Source: Cyanobacteria bacterium CYA (GTDB lineage Bacteria; Planctomycetota; Phycisphaerae; Phycisphaerales; UBA1924). From it: DNA of 52,895 nt. Within the stretch, counting starts at the first letter, position 1. Each line of letters begins with the position of its first letter. A model generated the notes under the pieces. That model did not search any database. It was not told the DNA's origin and saw nothing but the letters and a program-made list of their open reading frames with translations. Of the stretch, positions 24,319 through 34,005 are shown in pieces. The stretch lies in assembly GCA_008363215.1 (NCBI GenBank), contig RHKP01000019.1, positions 1 through 52,895 on the forward strand. Reading direction: 5' to 3'. The position numbers and the translations under genes are program-made.

Positions 24319-25422
24319 ATGAAACGCACCGTGGCGATCGTCACCAAGGTCATCGTCTCGCTGGGGTTCACCCTTGCCGTGGGCGTGATGCTCCTGTGGC
24401 TGGCCGGCTTTTTCCAGCCCAAGATCGACACAAGCAGGCCCGTACGCGTCGAGCACAGGCGTGTGCCCGAGGGCGCGCAGGTCGTGCCTGTGGAGGTAGT
24501 CCAGGTGCCGCGATCCGAATCGGCGGTGGGTACCGTCGAAGCCGATCGCCAGGCAACCATCGCCAGCCGCATTCTCAGCCGCGTAGTCTCGCTGGACGTC
24601 GAAGCCGGCGCCCGGGTCAAGGCCGGGCAGATCCTCGCCACGCTCGATGATTCCGACCTGCGCCAGCGCCTCGAGCAGACCCAGGCCGTGCTTGACGCCT
24701 CGCGTGCCAGCCTTGACCAGGCCGGCGAAGAACTTGCGCGCGCCGAGCGATCGGCCGAGCAGGGCGCGGCCAGCGAACTCGAGGTCATCCGCGCCCGCAA
24801 CGCCGTCCGCGCCGCCGACGCCAACGTTCAGCGTGCCGAACGCTCTGTTGCTGAGGGCCAAACCGTGCTCGATCACGCCATTATCCGTGCTCCGTTCGAC
24901 GGCGTCGTCATCGAGCGACAGGCTGAAGTCGGCGACACCGCCACTCCCGGCATGCCGCTGCTCACCATGTACGACCCCTCGCGTATGCAACTCGTCGCCG
25001 GCGTGCGAGAGTCGCTCGCGGTCCGCCTCGCCGTCGGCGACTACGTCAAGGCCGAGATCGAATCTCTCGACCTCGTCTGCGAGGCCGAGGTCACTGAAAT
25101 CGTCCCCGAGGCCTCGGCCCGCTCGCGTTCCTTCCGCGTCAAGGTCAGCGGCCCCTGCCCGCCCGGCGTCTATCCCGGCATGTTCGGACGCATCAGCATT
25201 CCGCTTGAACAGGCGAGTGTCCTGGCCGTGCCCGCACAAGCCATCCACCGCGTCGGTCAACTCGACTTCGTTGATCTCGCATCCGGCCTCGGACCCGATG
25301 CCACGCTCACGCGGCGCTCAGTCCAGATCGGGCGCACACTTGACGACGGCCTTGTCGAAGTCCTCGCGGGTCTGCGCCAGGGCGAACTGGTCCTCGTGTC
25401 CAATCCGGAGTCGGCCTCATGA
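24319..25422 (+). CDS. RND efflux periplasmic adaptor subunit
   Basis: 367 aa HlyD/AcrA-type adaptor. An N-terminal membrane anchor (VIVSLGFTLAVGVMLLWLAG) is followed by the biotinyl-lipoyl half VSLDVEAGARVKAGQILATL, a coiled-coil hairpin of about residues 110-185 (LEQTQAVLDASRASLDQAGE), the second half IIRAPFDGVVIERQAEVGDT and a beta-barrel ending ALVEVLAGLRQGELV-like. It starts 14 nt after DUF2892 and overlaps the pump gene by 4 nt (ATGA). No outer-membrane factor is encoded in this operon, so it must recruit one from elsewhere. Confidence 0.88.
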   Translation: MKRTVAIVTKVIVSLGFTLAVGVMLLWLAGFFQPKIDTSRPVRVEHRRVPEGAQVVPVEVVQVPRSESAVGTVEADRQATIASRILSRVVSLDVEAGARVKAGQILATLDDSDLRQRLEQTQAVLDASRASLDQAGEELARAERSAEQGAASELEVIRARNAVRAADANVQRAERSVAEGQTVLDHAIIRAPFDGVVIERQAEVGDTATPGMPLLTMYDPSRMQLVAGVRESLAVRLAVGDYVKAEIESLDLVCEAEVTEIVPEASARSRSFRVKVSGPCPPGVYPGMFGRISIPLEQASVLAVPAQAIHRVGQLDFVDLASGLGPDATLTRRSVQIGRTLDDGLVEVLAGLRQGELVLVSNPESAS

Positions 25423-28400
25423 GCACCGGCGAACCGCACCGCGGCGGCGGCTTGATCAACGCCATCGTCCGCGTGTTCCTCCACTCCAATCTCTCCATTG
25501 TCCTGGTCATCATCGCGGCCGTCGCCGGCGCGGGTGCCCTGCTCATCACTCCGCGCGAGGAAGACCCTCAGATTGTGGTTCCCTTCGCCGACGTGGTCGT
25601 CGCCTTTCCCGGTCACTCGGCCCAGCAGGTCGAGCAACTGGTCACAACGCCGCTCGAACGACTGCTCTACCAGATCGACGGCGTGGAATACGTCTATTCG
25701 CGCTCCATGCGCGACCGCGCCATCATCACCGTCCGCTTCTTTGTCGGACAGGACCGCGAACGCAGCCTGGTCAAGATTTCCAAACGCCTCGACGAGAACA
25801 TCGATCTGGTTCCGCCGGGCGTGTCAGGCTGGGTCGTGAAGCCGCGCGAGATCGACGACGTGCCCATCGTCACCCTGACGCTGGCGTCGGACTCCGGCGA
25901 CACCTACACCACCCGCCGCCTGGCTGAGGAACTCGCACAGCGGCTCTCCGGCGAGCGCGACATCTCCCGCGTCGACGTACTCGGCGGACAGCCGCGCATC
26001 GCTGGCGTCCGGCTCGATCGCGAAGCCCTCCATGCCTTCTCCCTTGCCCCCGACGCCGTCCTCAGCGCCCTCTCCGTCTCCAACGTCGCGCAGACCGCCG
26101 GCGTGATCACCCGCAATGACGAACTGATCAATGTCGGCATCGGCGATGCCTTTGCCACCGTCGACGAACTCCGCACGGCGGTCGTCGGCGTCTGGGACGG
26201 GCAGCCTGTCCACCTTCAGGACGTGGCCCGCGTCATCGACGGGCCCGACGAGCCCGATACCTTCCTCCGTCACGGCTGGGGCCCCGCGCGCGACCTGGTT
26301 GCCCGCAGGTTCGAGACCCCAGGTTCGACGATCGGCTCGCCTCTCCCGGATTCTCTCGAAATCTCCCGCGCCGCCGTCACCATCGCCATCTCCAAGAAAA
26401 AGGGCACGAACGCCGTCGCTGTCGCCGAGCGCATCATCCGCAAGGCCGCGGAAATCCACTCCCAACTCATCCCCGAAAACTACGAACTCATCGTCACCCG
26501 CAACAGCGGGCAGACCGCCGACCACAAGGTCAACGAACTCGTCGAAGGCCTTGGCGTAGCCATCATCATCGTCGTCACCCTGCTCACCATCGGCCTGGGC
26601 TGGCGTGAGTCGATCATCGTCGTTATCGCCATCCCAGTCGTCTTCGGCCTGACCCTCCTGGTCAACCTCCTCTTCGGCTACACCATCAACCGCGTCACCC
26701 TCTTCGCTCTCATTCTCTCGCTCGGGCTGATCGTTGACGACCCGATCGTCGACGTGGAGAACATCGCGCGTCTCTTCGGCATTCGCAAGCGTGCCACGCG
26801 CGAGATCGTCCTCGAGGCCGTCGCCGAGATCCGCCCTCCCCTCATCGTCGCCACCCTGGCTGTCATCGCCTCGTTCCTGCCCCTGGCCTTCATCACCGGC
26901 ATGATGGGGCCTTATATGGCCCCGATGGCGCTCAACGTCCCTGTTTCCATGCTCATGTCCATGCTCGTGGCGTTTACCATCACACCGTGGCTCAGTTACC
27001 ACCTGCTGCGCCGGCGTTACTCGAAGTGTGCGCCCGCGCACGCAGCAGCACACGATGAAGACGACATCGACGCCGCCCGCGGCTCCCTCCTCGACCGCCT
27101 GTTCCGGCCGACCATGTCCCGGCTCATCGCCTCCCGCCGTGCATCGTGGGGCTTCCTGGGTGTGATCCTGCTCCTGACGACAGCCGCCGCCAGCCTCGGC
27201 GCCTTCCGCAAGGTGCCGCTCAAGATGCTCCCCTTCGACAACAAGAATGAGTTTCTGCTCGTCATCGACCACGACGAAGGCGCCACCCTCGAACGAACCG
27301 ACGCCACTGTCCGCGCCATCGAGTCCCTCCTCGCTGCCACGCCCGAAGTCACCGACTTCACCAGTTACGTCGGTCTCAACTCGCCCATCGACTTCAACGG
27401 GCTGGTCCGGCAGTACTACTTCCGCACCGGCGAAAACCTCGCCGAAATCCGCGTCAACCTCGCGCCCAGGAAGCAGCGCGCCATGCAGAGCCACGCCATC
27501 GGCCTGCGCCTGCGCGAACAACTCGATCACATCGCCGCACGACACGACGCCCGCATCAAGGTCGTCGAACTTCCGCCGGGCCCGCCGGTCGTCTCCACTT
27601 TCGTCGCCGAAGTGCGAGGGCCCCTGGACGCTCCTCTTGACGACCTTGCCCGTGCGTCCCAGACCATCGTCCGGCGCCTCGCCCTCGAACCGGGCGTCGT
27701 CGACCTTGACGACTCCGTCGCCGCCGAATCGACTCGTCTTGACTTCATCGTCGATCGCGAAAAGGCCGCGTTGAACGGCGTCTCCTCGCGGCAGATCGCC
27801 TCCGTCCTGGCCATGGCGGTGGGGGGCGCCGACGCCGGCATTCTGGCCACCGATCGCGACCGCTTCCCCGTTCCCATCCGCCTCCGGCTGCCCGAGTCCG
27901 ACCGCTCCTCAACGACTGATCTCGGGCAGATCGGCGTGGCCGGTGCCGACGGCTCCATCGTCCCTCTGGCTGAAATCGGCACCTGGGTCAGACGAATGGA
28001 AGACCGCCCCATCTTCCACAAGAACCTTGAACGCGTCGTCTACGTCTTCGCTGAAATCGCCGGCCGAACGCCCCCCGAAGTCGTCATCGATCTCATGGTC
28101 GACCGCGAACGAGTGCGCCCCGCGGCCGCCGACCCCGCCTCTCTCGGCCATGTCGAACCCGCTACCGTCCGCCCGGCCGACGAACGCACCTTCATTCGTC
28201 CCGGCGGCGGCGTGTCGTGGTGGGTCGATCCGCGCTTTGACGTGAAATTCAGCGGCGAAGGCGAGTGGAAGATCACGCTCGAAGTCTTCCGCGACCTCGG
28301 GCTTGCGTTCGCGGCGGCCCTGGTCGCCATCTTCATCCTCCTCTCCGCGCAGTTCCGCTCCTTCCTCCTGCCCGTCGTTGTCATGCTCGCCATCCCGCTT

Positions 28401-28817
28401 ACCGTCATCGGCATCATGCCCGGCTTCTGGCTGCTCAACGTCTTCGGCGCCGATGTCGTCAACGGGTACCGCGACCCCGTCCTCTTCACCGCCACCGCCA
28501 TGATCGGCATGATCGCTCTGGCCGGCATCGTCACACGCCAGTCCACCATCCTCGTCGACTTCATCCACCTCGCCCTCAGTCGCGGCAAGCCTTTGCGCGA
28601 GGCACTCATCGCCAGTTGCGTCGTCCGCCTCCGCCCCATCCTCCTCACCGCCTCCACCGCCATGCTCTCCGCCGCACCCATCGTCATCGATCCGATTTTC
28701 AGCGGGCTGGCGTGGGCACTCATCTTCGGCCTCGGGGCCGCCACCATCTTCACCATCTTCGTCATTCCCGTGGTCTACTGGCTCATCTACTCGCGCAGGC
28801 ACGCTCCGCGTCCGTAG
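25419..28817 (+). CDS. RND efflux transporter permease
   Basis: 1132 aa inner-membrane pump of the AcrB/MexB-like superfamily. TM1 is LSIVLVIIAAVAGAGALLIT, followed by the EDPQI motif (PREEDPQIVVPFADV). TM4 holds GLIVDDPIVDVENIARLFGI with the paired Asp of the proton relay. The TM11-12 region has MIGMIALAGIVTRQSTILVD and VRLRPILLTASTAMLSAAPI. The VDD pattern places it with drug/hydrophobe RND pumps rather than CzcA-type metal pumps, although the ArsR regulator suggests a metal or redox signal. Its operon partners are the adaptor and DUF2892. Confidence 0.9.
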   Translation: MSTGEPHRGGGLINAIVRVFLHSNLSIVLVIIAAVAGAGALLITPREEDPQIVVPFADVVVAFPGHSAQQVEQLVTTPLERLLYQIDGVEYVYSRSMRDRAIITVRFFVGQDRERSLVKISKRLDENIDLVPPGVSGWVVKPREIDDVPIVTLTLASDSGDTYTTRRLAEELAQRLSGERDISRVDVLGGQPRIAGVRLDREALHAFSLAPDAVLSALSVSNVAQTAGVITRNDELINVGIGDAFATVDELRTAVVGVWDGQPVHLQDVARVIDGPDEPDTFLRHGWGPARDLVARRFETPGSTIGSPLPDSLEISRAAVTIAISKKKGTNAVAVAERIIRKAAEIHSQLIPENYELIVTRNSGQTADHKVNELVEGLGVAIIIVVTLLTIGLGWRESIIVVIAIPVVFGLTLLVNLLFGYTINRVTLFALILSLGLIVDDPIVDVENIARLFGIRKRATREIVLEAVAEIRPPLIVATLAVIASFLPLAFITGMMGPYMAPMALNVPVSMLMSMLVAFTITPWLSYHLLRRRYSKCAPAHAAAHDEDDIDAARGSLLDRLFRPTMSRLIASRRASWGFLGVILLLTTAAASLGAFRKVPLKMLPFDNKNEFLLVIDHDEGATLERTDATVRAIESLLAATPEVTDFTSYVGLNSPIDFNGLVRQYYFRTGENLAEIRVNLAPRKQRAMQSHAIGLRLREQLDHIAARHDARIKVVELPPGPPVVSTFVAEVRGPLDAPLDDLARASQTIVRRLALEPGVVDLDDSVAAESTRLDFIVDREKAALNGVSSRQIASVLAMAVGGADAGILATDRDRFPVPIRLRLPESDRSSTTDLGQIGVAGADGSIVPLAEIGTWVRRMEDRPIFHKNLERVVYVFAEIAGRTPPEVVIDLMVDRERVRPAAADPASLGHVEPATVRPADERTFIRPGGGVSWWVDPRFDVKFSGEGEWKITLEVFRDLGLAFAAALVAIFILLSAQFRSFLLPVVVMLAIPLTVIGIMPGFWLLNVFGADVVNGYRDPVLFTATAMIGMIALAGIVTRQSTILVDFIHLALSRGKPLREALIASCVVRLRPILLTASTAMLSAAPIVIDPIFSGLAWALIFGLGAATIFTIFVIPVVYWLIYSRRHAPRP

Positions 28818-28962
28818 CCCTCTTCAAACCTCACTCCGGGAGGAGGTGTCTGGCGAGGCCGGACCGAGGGGGTGTCCCATCCGCCTTCAAACAAGGCGAC
28901 AAATGGGGACGGCCTCTGCGCCGCCCCCCTCCATCCCTGATTGGCGATCCCTGCCGTTCGCC

Positions 28963-29961
28963 CTACCTGCGTCCCCATGTCTGCAGCAGGTGAATGTAGT
29001 TCCCCCGCTCAAATGCGCTCGGATCCGGGCAGCGCTGCATACTCATCGACCCGCGCATCTCGTCCAGATTCGCATACCCCCGCTCCTCGGCCCAGATTCC
29101 GACTTCATCCAGAATCGCGCTCACTCGCTCCGCGCCGTGCCGCAGCAACTCGGACACCATCTGCACCGCGTCGGCCCCGCACATGATCGACTTGATCACG
29201 TCGGCTGCCGAGTGCACTCCCCCCGTCACCGCGAGCGATGCAGCCAGATGCCCCCGCAAGATCGCTACCCACCGCAGCCGCAGCAGCAGTTCCACCGGCT
29301 CAGACAGCCGCAACTCGGAAACCGTGTCCAGTTCCTCGATGTCCACGTCCGGTTCGAAAAACCGGTTGAACAGCACCAGCCCCGACGCGCCCGCCTCTTG
29401 CAGCCGCAGCCCGAAGTTCGCAAGCGACGTGTAGCACGGCGACAGTTTCACCGCCACCGGAATCTCCACCCCGTTGCGCACCTCACGCACCATTTCCCGC
29501 ACATGCCGCTCGATCTGCTCGCTCGACTCGTCCCCGTCCGTCGGCACGTAGTACACGTTCAGTTCCAGCGCGTCGACCCCCGCCTGTTCCATGTTCTTGG
29601 CATACGAAAGCCATCCGCCCCGGGTGCACCCGTTGAGCGAGCCGATCACCGGCACCTCCACCGACTTCTTGATTCGCCCCACTCGCTCGAGATAGTCGTG
29701 CGGCCCGATGCGGTACTCCTCCGGCTCGGGCATGAAACTGATCGCCTCGCCGAAAGAGTCCATGTGCGCTTCTAGCGCTGCAGCGGTCGCCAGCGCCTCT
29801 GCGTCGATCTGTTCCTCGAAGAGCGATGGCATCACGATCGCGCCCACACCGGCGTCCTCCAGCCGCTTGGCCGAGTCGGCCGCGTTGGTCAGCGGGCCTG
29901 CTCCCGCGATGATCGGGCTGCGCAACCTCAGTCCAAGATACGTGCTGCTCAGGTCGATCAT
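28963..29961 (-). CDS. Dihydroorotate dehydrogenase-like protein linked to PFOR
   Basis: 332 aa TIM-barrel flavoprotein of the DHOD-like group: IDLSSTYLGLRLRSPIIAGA at the start, VPVIGSLNGCTRGGWLSYAK, DALELNVYYVPTD and SLAVTGGVHSAADVIKSIMC for the phosphate-binding region. Bacterial genomes often place this protein next to nifJ-type pyruvate:ferredoxin oxidoreductase; its substrate there is unknown. Its ATG overlaps the nifJ stop by 4 nt (ATGA), so the two are made together. It is unlikely to be the housekeeping PyrD. Confidence 0.85.
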   Translation of the reverse strand: MIDLSSTYLGLRLRSPIIAGAGPLTNAADSAKRLEDAGVGAIVMPSLFEEQIDAEALATAAALEAHMDSFGEAISFMPEPEEYRIGPHDYLERVGRIKKSVEVPVIGSLNGCTRGGWLSYAKNMEQAGVDALELNVYYVPTDGDESSEQIERHVREMVREVRNGVEIPVAVKLSPCYTSLANFGLRLQEAGASGLVLFNRFFEPDVDIEELDTVSELRLSEPVELLLRLRWVAILRGHLAASLAVTGGVHSAADVIKSIMCGADAVQMVSELLRHGAERVSAILDEVGIWAEERGYANLDEMRGSMSMQRCPDPSAFERGNYIHLLQTWGRR

Positions 29962-32900
29962 GCCTCGCTCCCTTCTGCCACCGGCTCACCCTGCGGCTCC
30001 TGGGCCGCCGGCGTGTGCACCGGCATCCGCAGCGCCGCCATGTGCTGATATACCGCCACCCGACGCTCCGCCGCCGCCTGTGACGCATCCGCAAGCCGAT
30101 GGAACCGCTCCGGGTTCATCCGCTCGACCATGCGGAATCGAGTCTCGTTGCGCAGATACTCCTTCACCGGGATCTTGTCACCCCTGGCGTCCATCACCAG
30201 CGGCGGCTCGCCCGCCTCCACGCGACGCGGGTCATACCGGTACAACGGCCAGATCCCGCTGTCCACCGCCCGCTTCTGCTGGTCCAGCCCGTACTGCATG
30301 TCATACCCATGCGCGATGCAGTGGCTGTACGCGATGATCAGCGAAGGACCGTCATACGACTCGGCCTCGGTGATCGCCTTGACCGTGTGGTTGTCGTTCG
30401 CACCCATCGCGATGCTGGCCACGTACACGTGCCCGTAACTCATCGCCATCAGCCCCAGGTCCTTCTTGTCCACCGCCTTGCCCGACACGGCGAACTTCGC
30501 CGACGCGCCCAGCGGCGTCGCCTTCGACGCCTGCCCGCCAGTGTTCGAGTACACCTCCGTGTCCAGCACGATGATGTTCACGTTCCGCTCCAGCGACAGC
30601 ACGTGGTCCAGCCCGCCATACCCGATGTCAAACGCCCACCCGTCGCCTCCGATCAGCCACACGCTCTTCTTCACCAGGTAATCGGCGATCTCCGAAAGCC
30701 GCAGCGCGGCCGGGCTCTTCATCCCCGCCAGTTTCTCCCGCAGCCTCTTGACCGCCAGACGCTGCAACTCGATCCCCGTGTCGTCGACCTGCCGGGCCTC
30801 CAGCAGCGTCCTCGCGATCTCATCGCCCAGTTCGCCGCCCAGTTGTGCCACCAGCCGCCGCGCCTCGTTCGCGTGCGCGTCGACTGCCAGCCGGATCCCC
30901 AGCCCGAACTCCGCGTTGTCCTCGAACAGTGAGTTGCACCACGCCGGCCCGCGCCCGTGCCGGTCTTTTGTGTACGGCGTCGTCGGCAGGTTGCCGCCAT
31001 AGATCGACGAGCACCCCGTCGCATTCGCGATGATCGTCCGGTCGCCGAACAACTGCGTGATCAACTTCACGTACGGCGTCTCGCCGCAACCCGAGCACGC
31101 GCCTGAATACTCAAACAACGGCAGCAGCACCTGCACGCCCTTGACGTCAAACCGCGCCAACTTGCTGCGGTCAAACTCCGGCAACTCCAGGAAGTACTCG
31201 AAGTTCACCTTCTCCCGGCCCTTGTGCTCCAGGTGCGAGGCCATGTTGATCGCCTTGCGCCGAGGGTTGCTCTTGTCTTTCGCAGGGCACACGTTCACGC
31301 ACAGGTTGCACCCCGTGCAGTCCTCCGGCGCCACCTGGATCACGTACTGCATCCCCTTGAAATCCTTGGCCTTGTACTCGGCAGTCTTGAACGACGCCGG
31401 CGCATGCCCGGTCACGCCCACATCATAAATCTTCGCCCTGATCGCCGCGTGCGGGCACACCATCGCGCACTTGTTGCACTGGATGCACAGGTCCGGCTCC
31501 CAGATCGGAATCTCCGACGCGATATTCCGCTTCTCCCACTTGGTCGTCCCCGTCGGCCACGTCCCGTCCACGGGGAACGCACTGACCGGGAGCAGGTCGC
31601 CCCGGTCCTCCAGCATCATCGCCGTCACCTTCTTGACCAGGTCCGGCGCCGCCTCGCTCACCACCGGCGGCCTCGTCCGCGTGGCCGTCAACCGTCCGGG
31701 CACCTTGACCTCGAAGAGGTGGTCCAGCGTCATGTCCACCGCTTCGCAGTTTCGGCGCACCACCTCATCGCCCTTGCGCCCGTAGGTCTTCTTGATCGCT
31801 TCCTTCACCTTCGCGATCGCCTGCTCACGCGGCAGCACGCCCGACAGCGCGAAGAAGCACGTCTGCATCACCGCGTTGAGGCGGTTGCCCATGCCCGCCT
31901 TCTCCGCCACCGCAGCAGCGTCGATCGTGAATACCTTTAACTTCCTGGCGAGGATCTCCTCCTGCACCTCGCGCGGCAGTTCGTCCCACACCCTGTCCAC
32001 GCTGTACGGCGCATTGAGCAGGAACGTCGCCCCGGGCGCCGCAAACTTGAGCACGTCCACCTTGTCCAGGAAGTTGAACTGGTGGCAGGCCACGAAACTT
32101 GCCTGCCTGATCAGGTACGGCGCCCGGATTTCCCGCGGCCCGAACCGCAGGTGCGACACCGTCCTCGCACCCGACTTCTTCGAGTCATACACGAAGTAGC
32201 CCTGCGCGTAGTTCTCCGTCTCTTCACCGATGATCTTGATCGAGTTCTTGTTCGCCCCGACCGTGCCGTCGGCCCCGAGCCCGAAGAACACCGCCCGCAC
32301 CACGTCGTCGCCTTCGATCTGGAAACTTTCGTCGTACGTGATCGACAACTTGGTCACGTCATCGACAAACCCCACCGTGAAGTGCGGCTTGGGGCTGGCC
32401 TTGCTCAACTCCTCGAAGATCCCCTTCACCATTGCCGGCGTGAACTCCTTGCTCGACAAGCCATACCGCCCCGCAATCACGCGCGGCAACTTCTCGAACG
32501 GCGCCTTGCCCGCAACGTGCGCCTCCGTGATCGCCGTCAGTACGTCCAGGTACAGCGGATCGCCGATCGCCCCCGGCTCCTTCGTCCGGTCCATCACCGC
32601 GATCATGCGCACGCTCCTGGGCAGCACGCTCATCAGGTGCTCGCTCGAGAACGGGCGGTACAGCCGCACCGCCACCACGCCCACCTTCTCCCCGCGCTTC
32701 ACCAGGTGCGCCGCCGTTTCGCTGGCCGTCTCCACACCCGAACCCATGATCACGATCACTCGCTCCGCATCCGGAGCGCCGAAGTAGTCAAACGGCCGGT
32801 ACGTCCGCCCGGTCCGCTGCCCGAACCTCTTCATCATCTCCGTCACGATGCCCGCGCAGGCGTCGTAGTAGATGTTGCACGCCTCGCGTGCCTGGAAGAA

Positions 32901-33575
32901 CGTGTCCGGGTTCTGCGCCGTCCCTCGCACCACCGGGTGGTCCGGCGTCAACGCACGCCGACGGTGCTCGCCCACCAGCGCGTCATCCATCATGAACCGC
33001 AGGTCCTCATCCGACAAGAGCCTGATCTTCGACACCTCGTGCGACGTCCGGAACCCGTCGAAGAAATGCATGAACGGCACCCGGCTCTTGAGCGTTGACG
33101 CCGTTGCGATGCACGCCATATCCTGCGCTTCCTGCACCGACGCCGCCGCCAGCATCGCAAAGCCCGTCTGCCGGCAGGCCATCACGTCTGAGTGATCCCC
33201 GAAGATCGACAACGCGTGCGTTGCCAGCGTGCGCGCCGTCACATGCATGACGAACGGTGTCAACTCGCCGGCGATCTTGTACATGTTGGGGATCATCAGC
33301 AGCAGTCCCTGCGAGGCTGTGAACGTCGTCGCCAGCGCACCCCCCTGCAGCGCCCCGTGGATCGCGCCGGCGGCCCCGCCCTCCGACTGCATCTCCGTCA
33401 CCGAGGGCACCTGCCCCCACAGGTTCACCTTTTTCTTGACCGACCACTCGTCAGCGAACTCACCCATCGGCGACGACGGCGTGATCGGATAGATCACAAT
33501 CACTTCGCTCAGCCGATACGCCACCGACGCGCACGCCTCGTTTCCGTCGACGGTCGCCAACATGGGATCGCTCAT
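29958..33575 (-). CDS. nifJ: Pyruvate:ferredoxin (flavodoxin) oxidoreductase
   Basis: 1205 aa single-chain enzyme (normal length) that oxidises pyruvate and CoA to acetyl-CoA and CO2 with reduction of ferredoxin. The N-terminal domain has AYRLSEVIVIYPITPSSPMG. Two [4Fe-4S] motifs occur: CIQCNKCAMVCP near residue 692 and CTGCNLCVNVCP near 751. Another Cys pair is in YSGACSGCGETPY. The TPP motif begins GDGWAFDIGYGGLDHV near 970 and ends YSNTGGQ. AAGGAG lies 8 nt before the ATG. It indicates anaerobic or ferredoxin-based central metabolism. Confidence 0.95.
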   Translation of the reverse strand: MSDPMLATVDGNEACASVAYRLSEVIVIYPITPSSPMGEFADEWSVKKKVNLWGQVPSVTEMQSEGGAAGAIHGALQGGALATTFTASQGLLLMIPNMYKIAGELTPFVMHVTARTLATHALSIFGDHSDVMACRQTGFAMLAAASVQEAQDMACIATASTLKSRVPFMHFFDGFRTSHEVSKIRLLSDEDLRFMMDDALVGEHRRRALTPDHPVVRGTAQNPDTFFQAREACNIYYDACAGIVTEMMKRFGQRTGRTYRPFDYFGAPDAERVIVIMGSGVETASETAAHLVKRGEKVGVVAVRLYRPFSSEHLMSVLPRSVRMIAVMDRTKEPGAIGDPLYLDVLTAITEAHVAGKAPFEKLPRVIAGRYGLSSKEFTPAMVKGIFEELSKASPKPHFTVGFVDDVTKLSITYDESFQIEGDDVVRAVFFGLGADGTVGANKNSIKIIGEETENYAQGYFVYDSKKSGARTVSHLRFGPREIRAPYLIRQASFVACHQFNFLDKVDVLKFAAPGATFLLNAPYSVDRVWDELPREVQEEILARKLKVFTIDAAAVAEKAGMGNRLNAVMQTCFFALSGVLPREQAIAKVKEAIKKTYGRKGDEVVRRNCEAVDMTLDHLFEVKVPGRLTATRTRPPVVSEAAPDLVKKVTAMMLEDRGDLLPVSAFPVDGTWPTGTTKWEKRNIASEIPIWEPDLCIQCNKCAMVCPHAAIRAKIYDVGVTGHAPASFKTAEYKAKDFKGMQYVIQVAPEDCTGCNLCVNVCPAKDKSNPRRKAINMASHLEHKGREKVNFEYFLELPEFDRSKLARFDVKGVQVLLPLFEYSGACSGCGETPYVKLITQLFGDRTIIANATGCSSIYGGNLPTTPYTKDRHGRGPAWCNSLFEDNAEFGLGIRLAVDAHANEARRLVAQLGGELGDEIARTLLEARQVDDTGIELQRLAVKRLREKLAGMKSPAALRLSEIADYLVKKSVWLIGGDGWAFDIGYGGLDHVLSLERNVNIIVLDTEVYSNTGGQASKATPLGASAKFAVSGKAVDKKDLGLMAMSYGHVYVASIAMGANDNHTVKAITEAESYDGPSLIIAYSHCIAHGYDMQYGLDQQKRAVDSGIWPLYRYDPRRVEAGEPPLVMDARGDKIPVKEYLRNETRFRMVERMNPERFHRLADASQAAAERRVAVYQHMAALRMPVHTPAAQEPQGEPVAEGSEA

Positions 33576-34005
33576 CCCTGACTCCTTGTTGTCTGCTTCC
33601 GATGCCGCCCGCCGACGTCGCGCCGTGCCGCTCCCCGAGCGGGCACGTCCCGGTCTGACGCCGTCGACTTACGCGACATGGTCGTCATCATGTATTGATG
33701 ATACGCCAGTCCAGAATACCTTTTCGGCCTTCCTGGGTCCGAAATTGACACGGGAATCCTCCCCTGCCGGCGGGCTGGCGCCTGGCGCAGCCGGGCGGCG
33801 GGAGCCGTCTACAGCACGACCGGCATCCGGCCGGTGAGTCTCCTCCGGCGCGGCACCCTCCCACCCTCTCCCCTTGGGGGAGAAGGCGGCTCGCCGCTTC
33901 GGCGAAGCGACGGATGAGGGGCATTCAGATTCTCCACCGGAGGGGAGGTGACTGGCCCATCCAGACGGTGGGGGATTCGCCTTCGTCGCCCCATCGCCTT
34001 TCGCT
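33576..34005. other. Intergenic region with hairpin-rich repeat-like sequence
   Basis: No gene is supported. TCATCA-TGTAT-TGATGA (33685-33701) is a perfect 6-bp dyad in the nifJ promoter region. From about 33868 to 33920 the sequence CCCTCTCCCCTTGGGGGAGA, followed by several short GC hairpins and GGATGAGGGG, resembles dispersed intergenic palindromes seen in many high-GC genomes. A related GC-rich tract with similar words lies at 28837-28870. Confidence 0.35.

Noticed and set aside
25824..27545. 573 aa leftward open frame inside the RND pump gene
   Set aside because: Antisense shadow of the pump; very rich in Gly, Asp and Glu with no domain.
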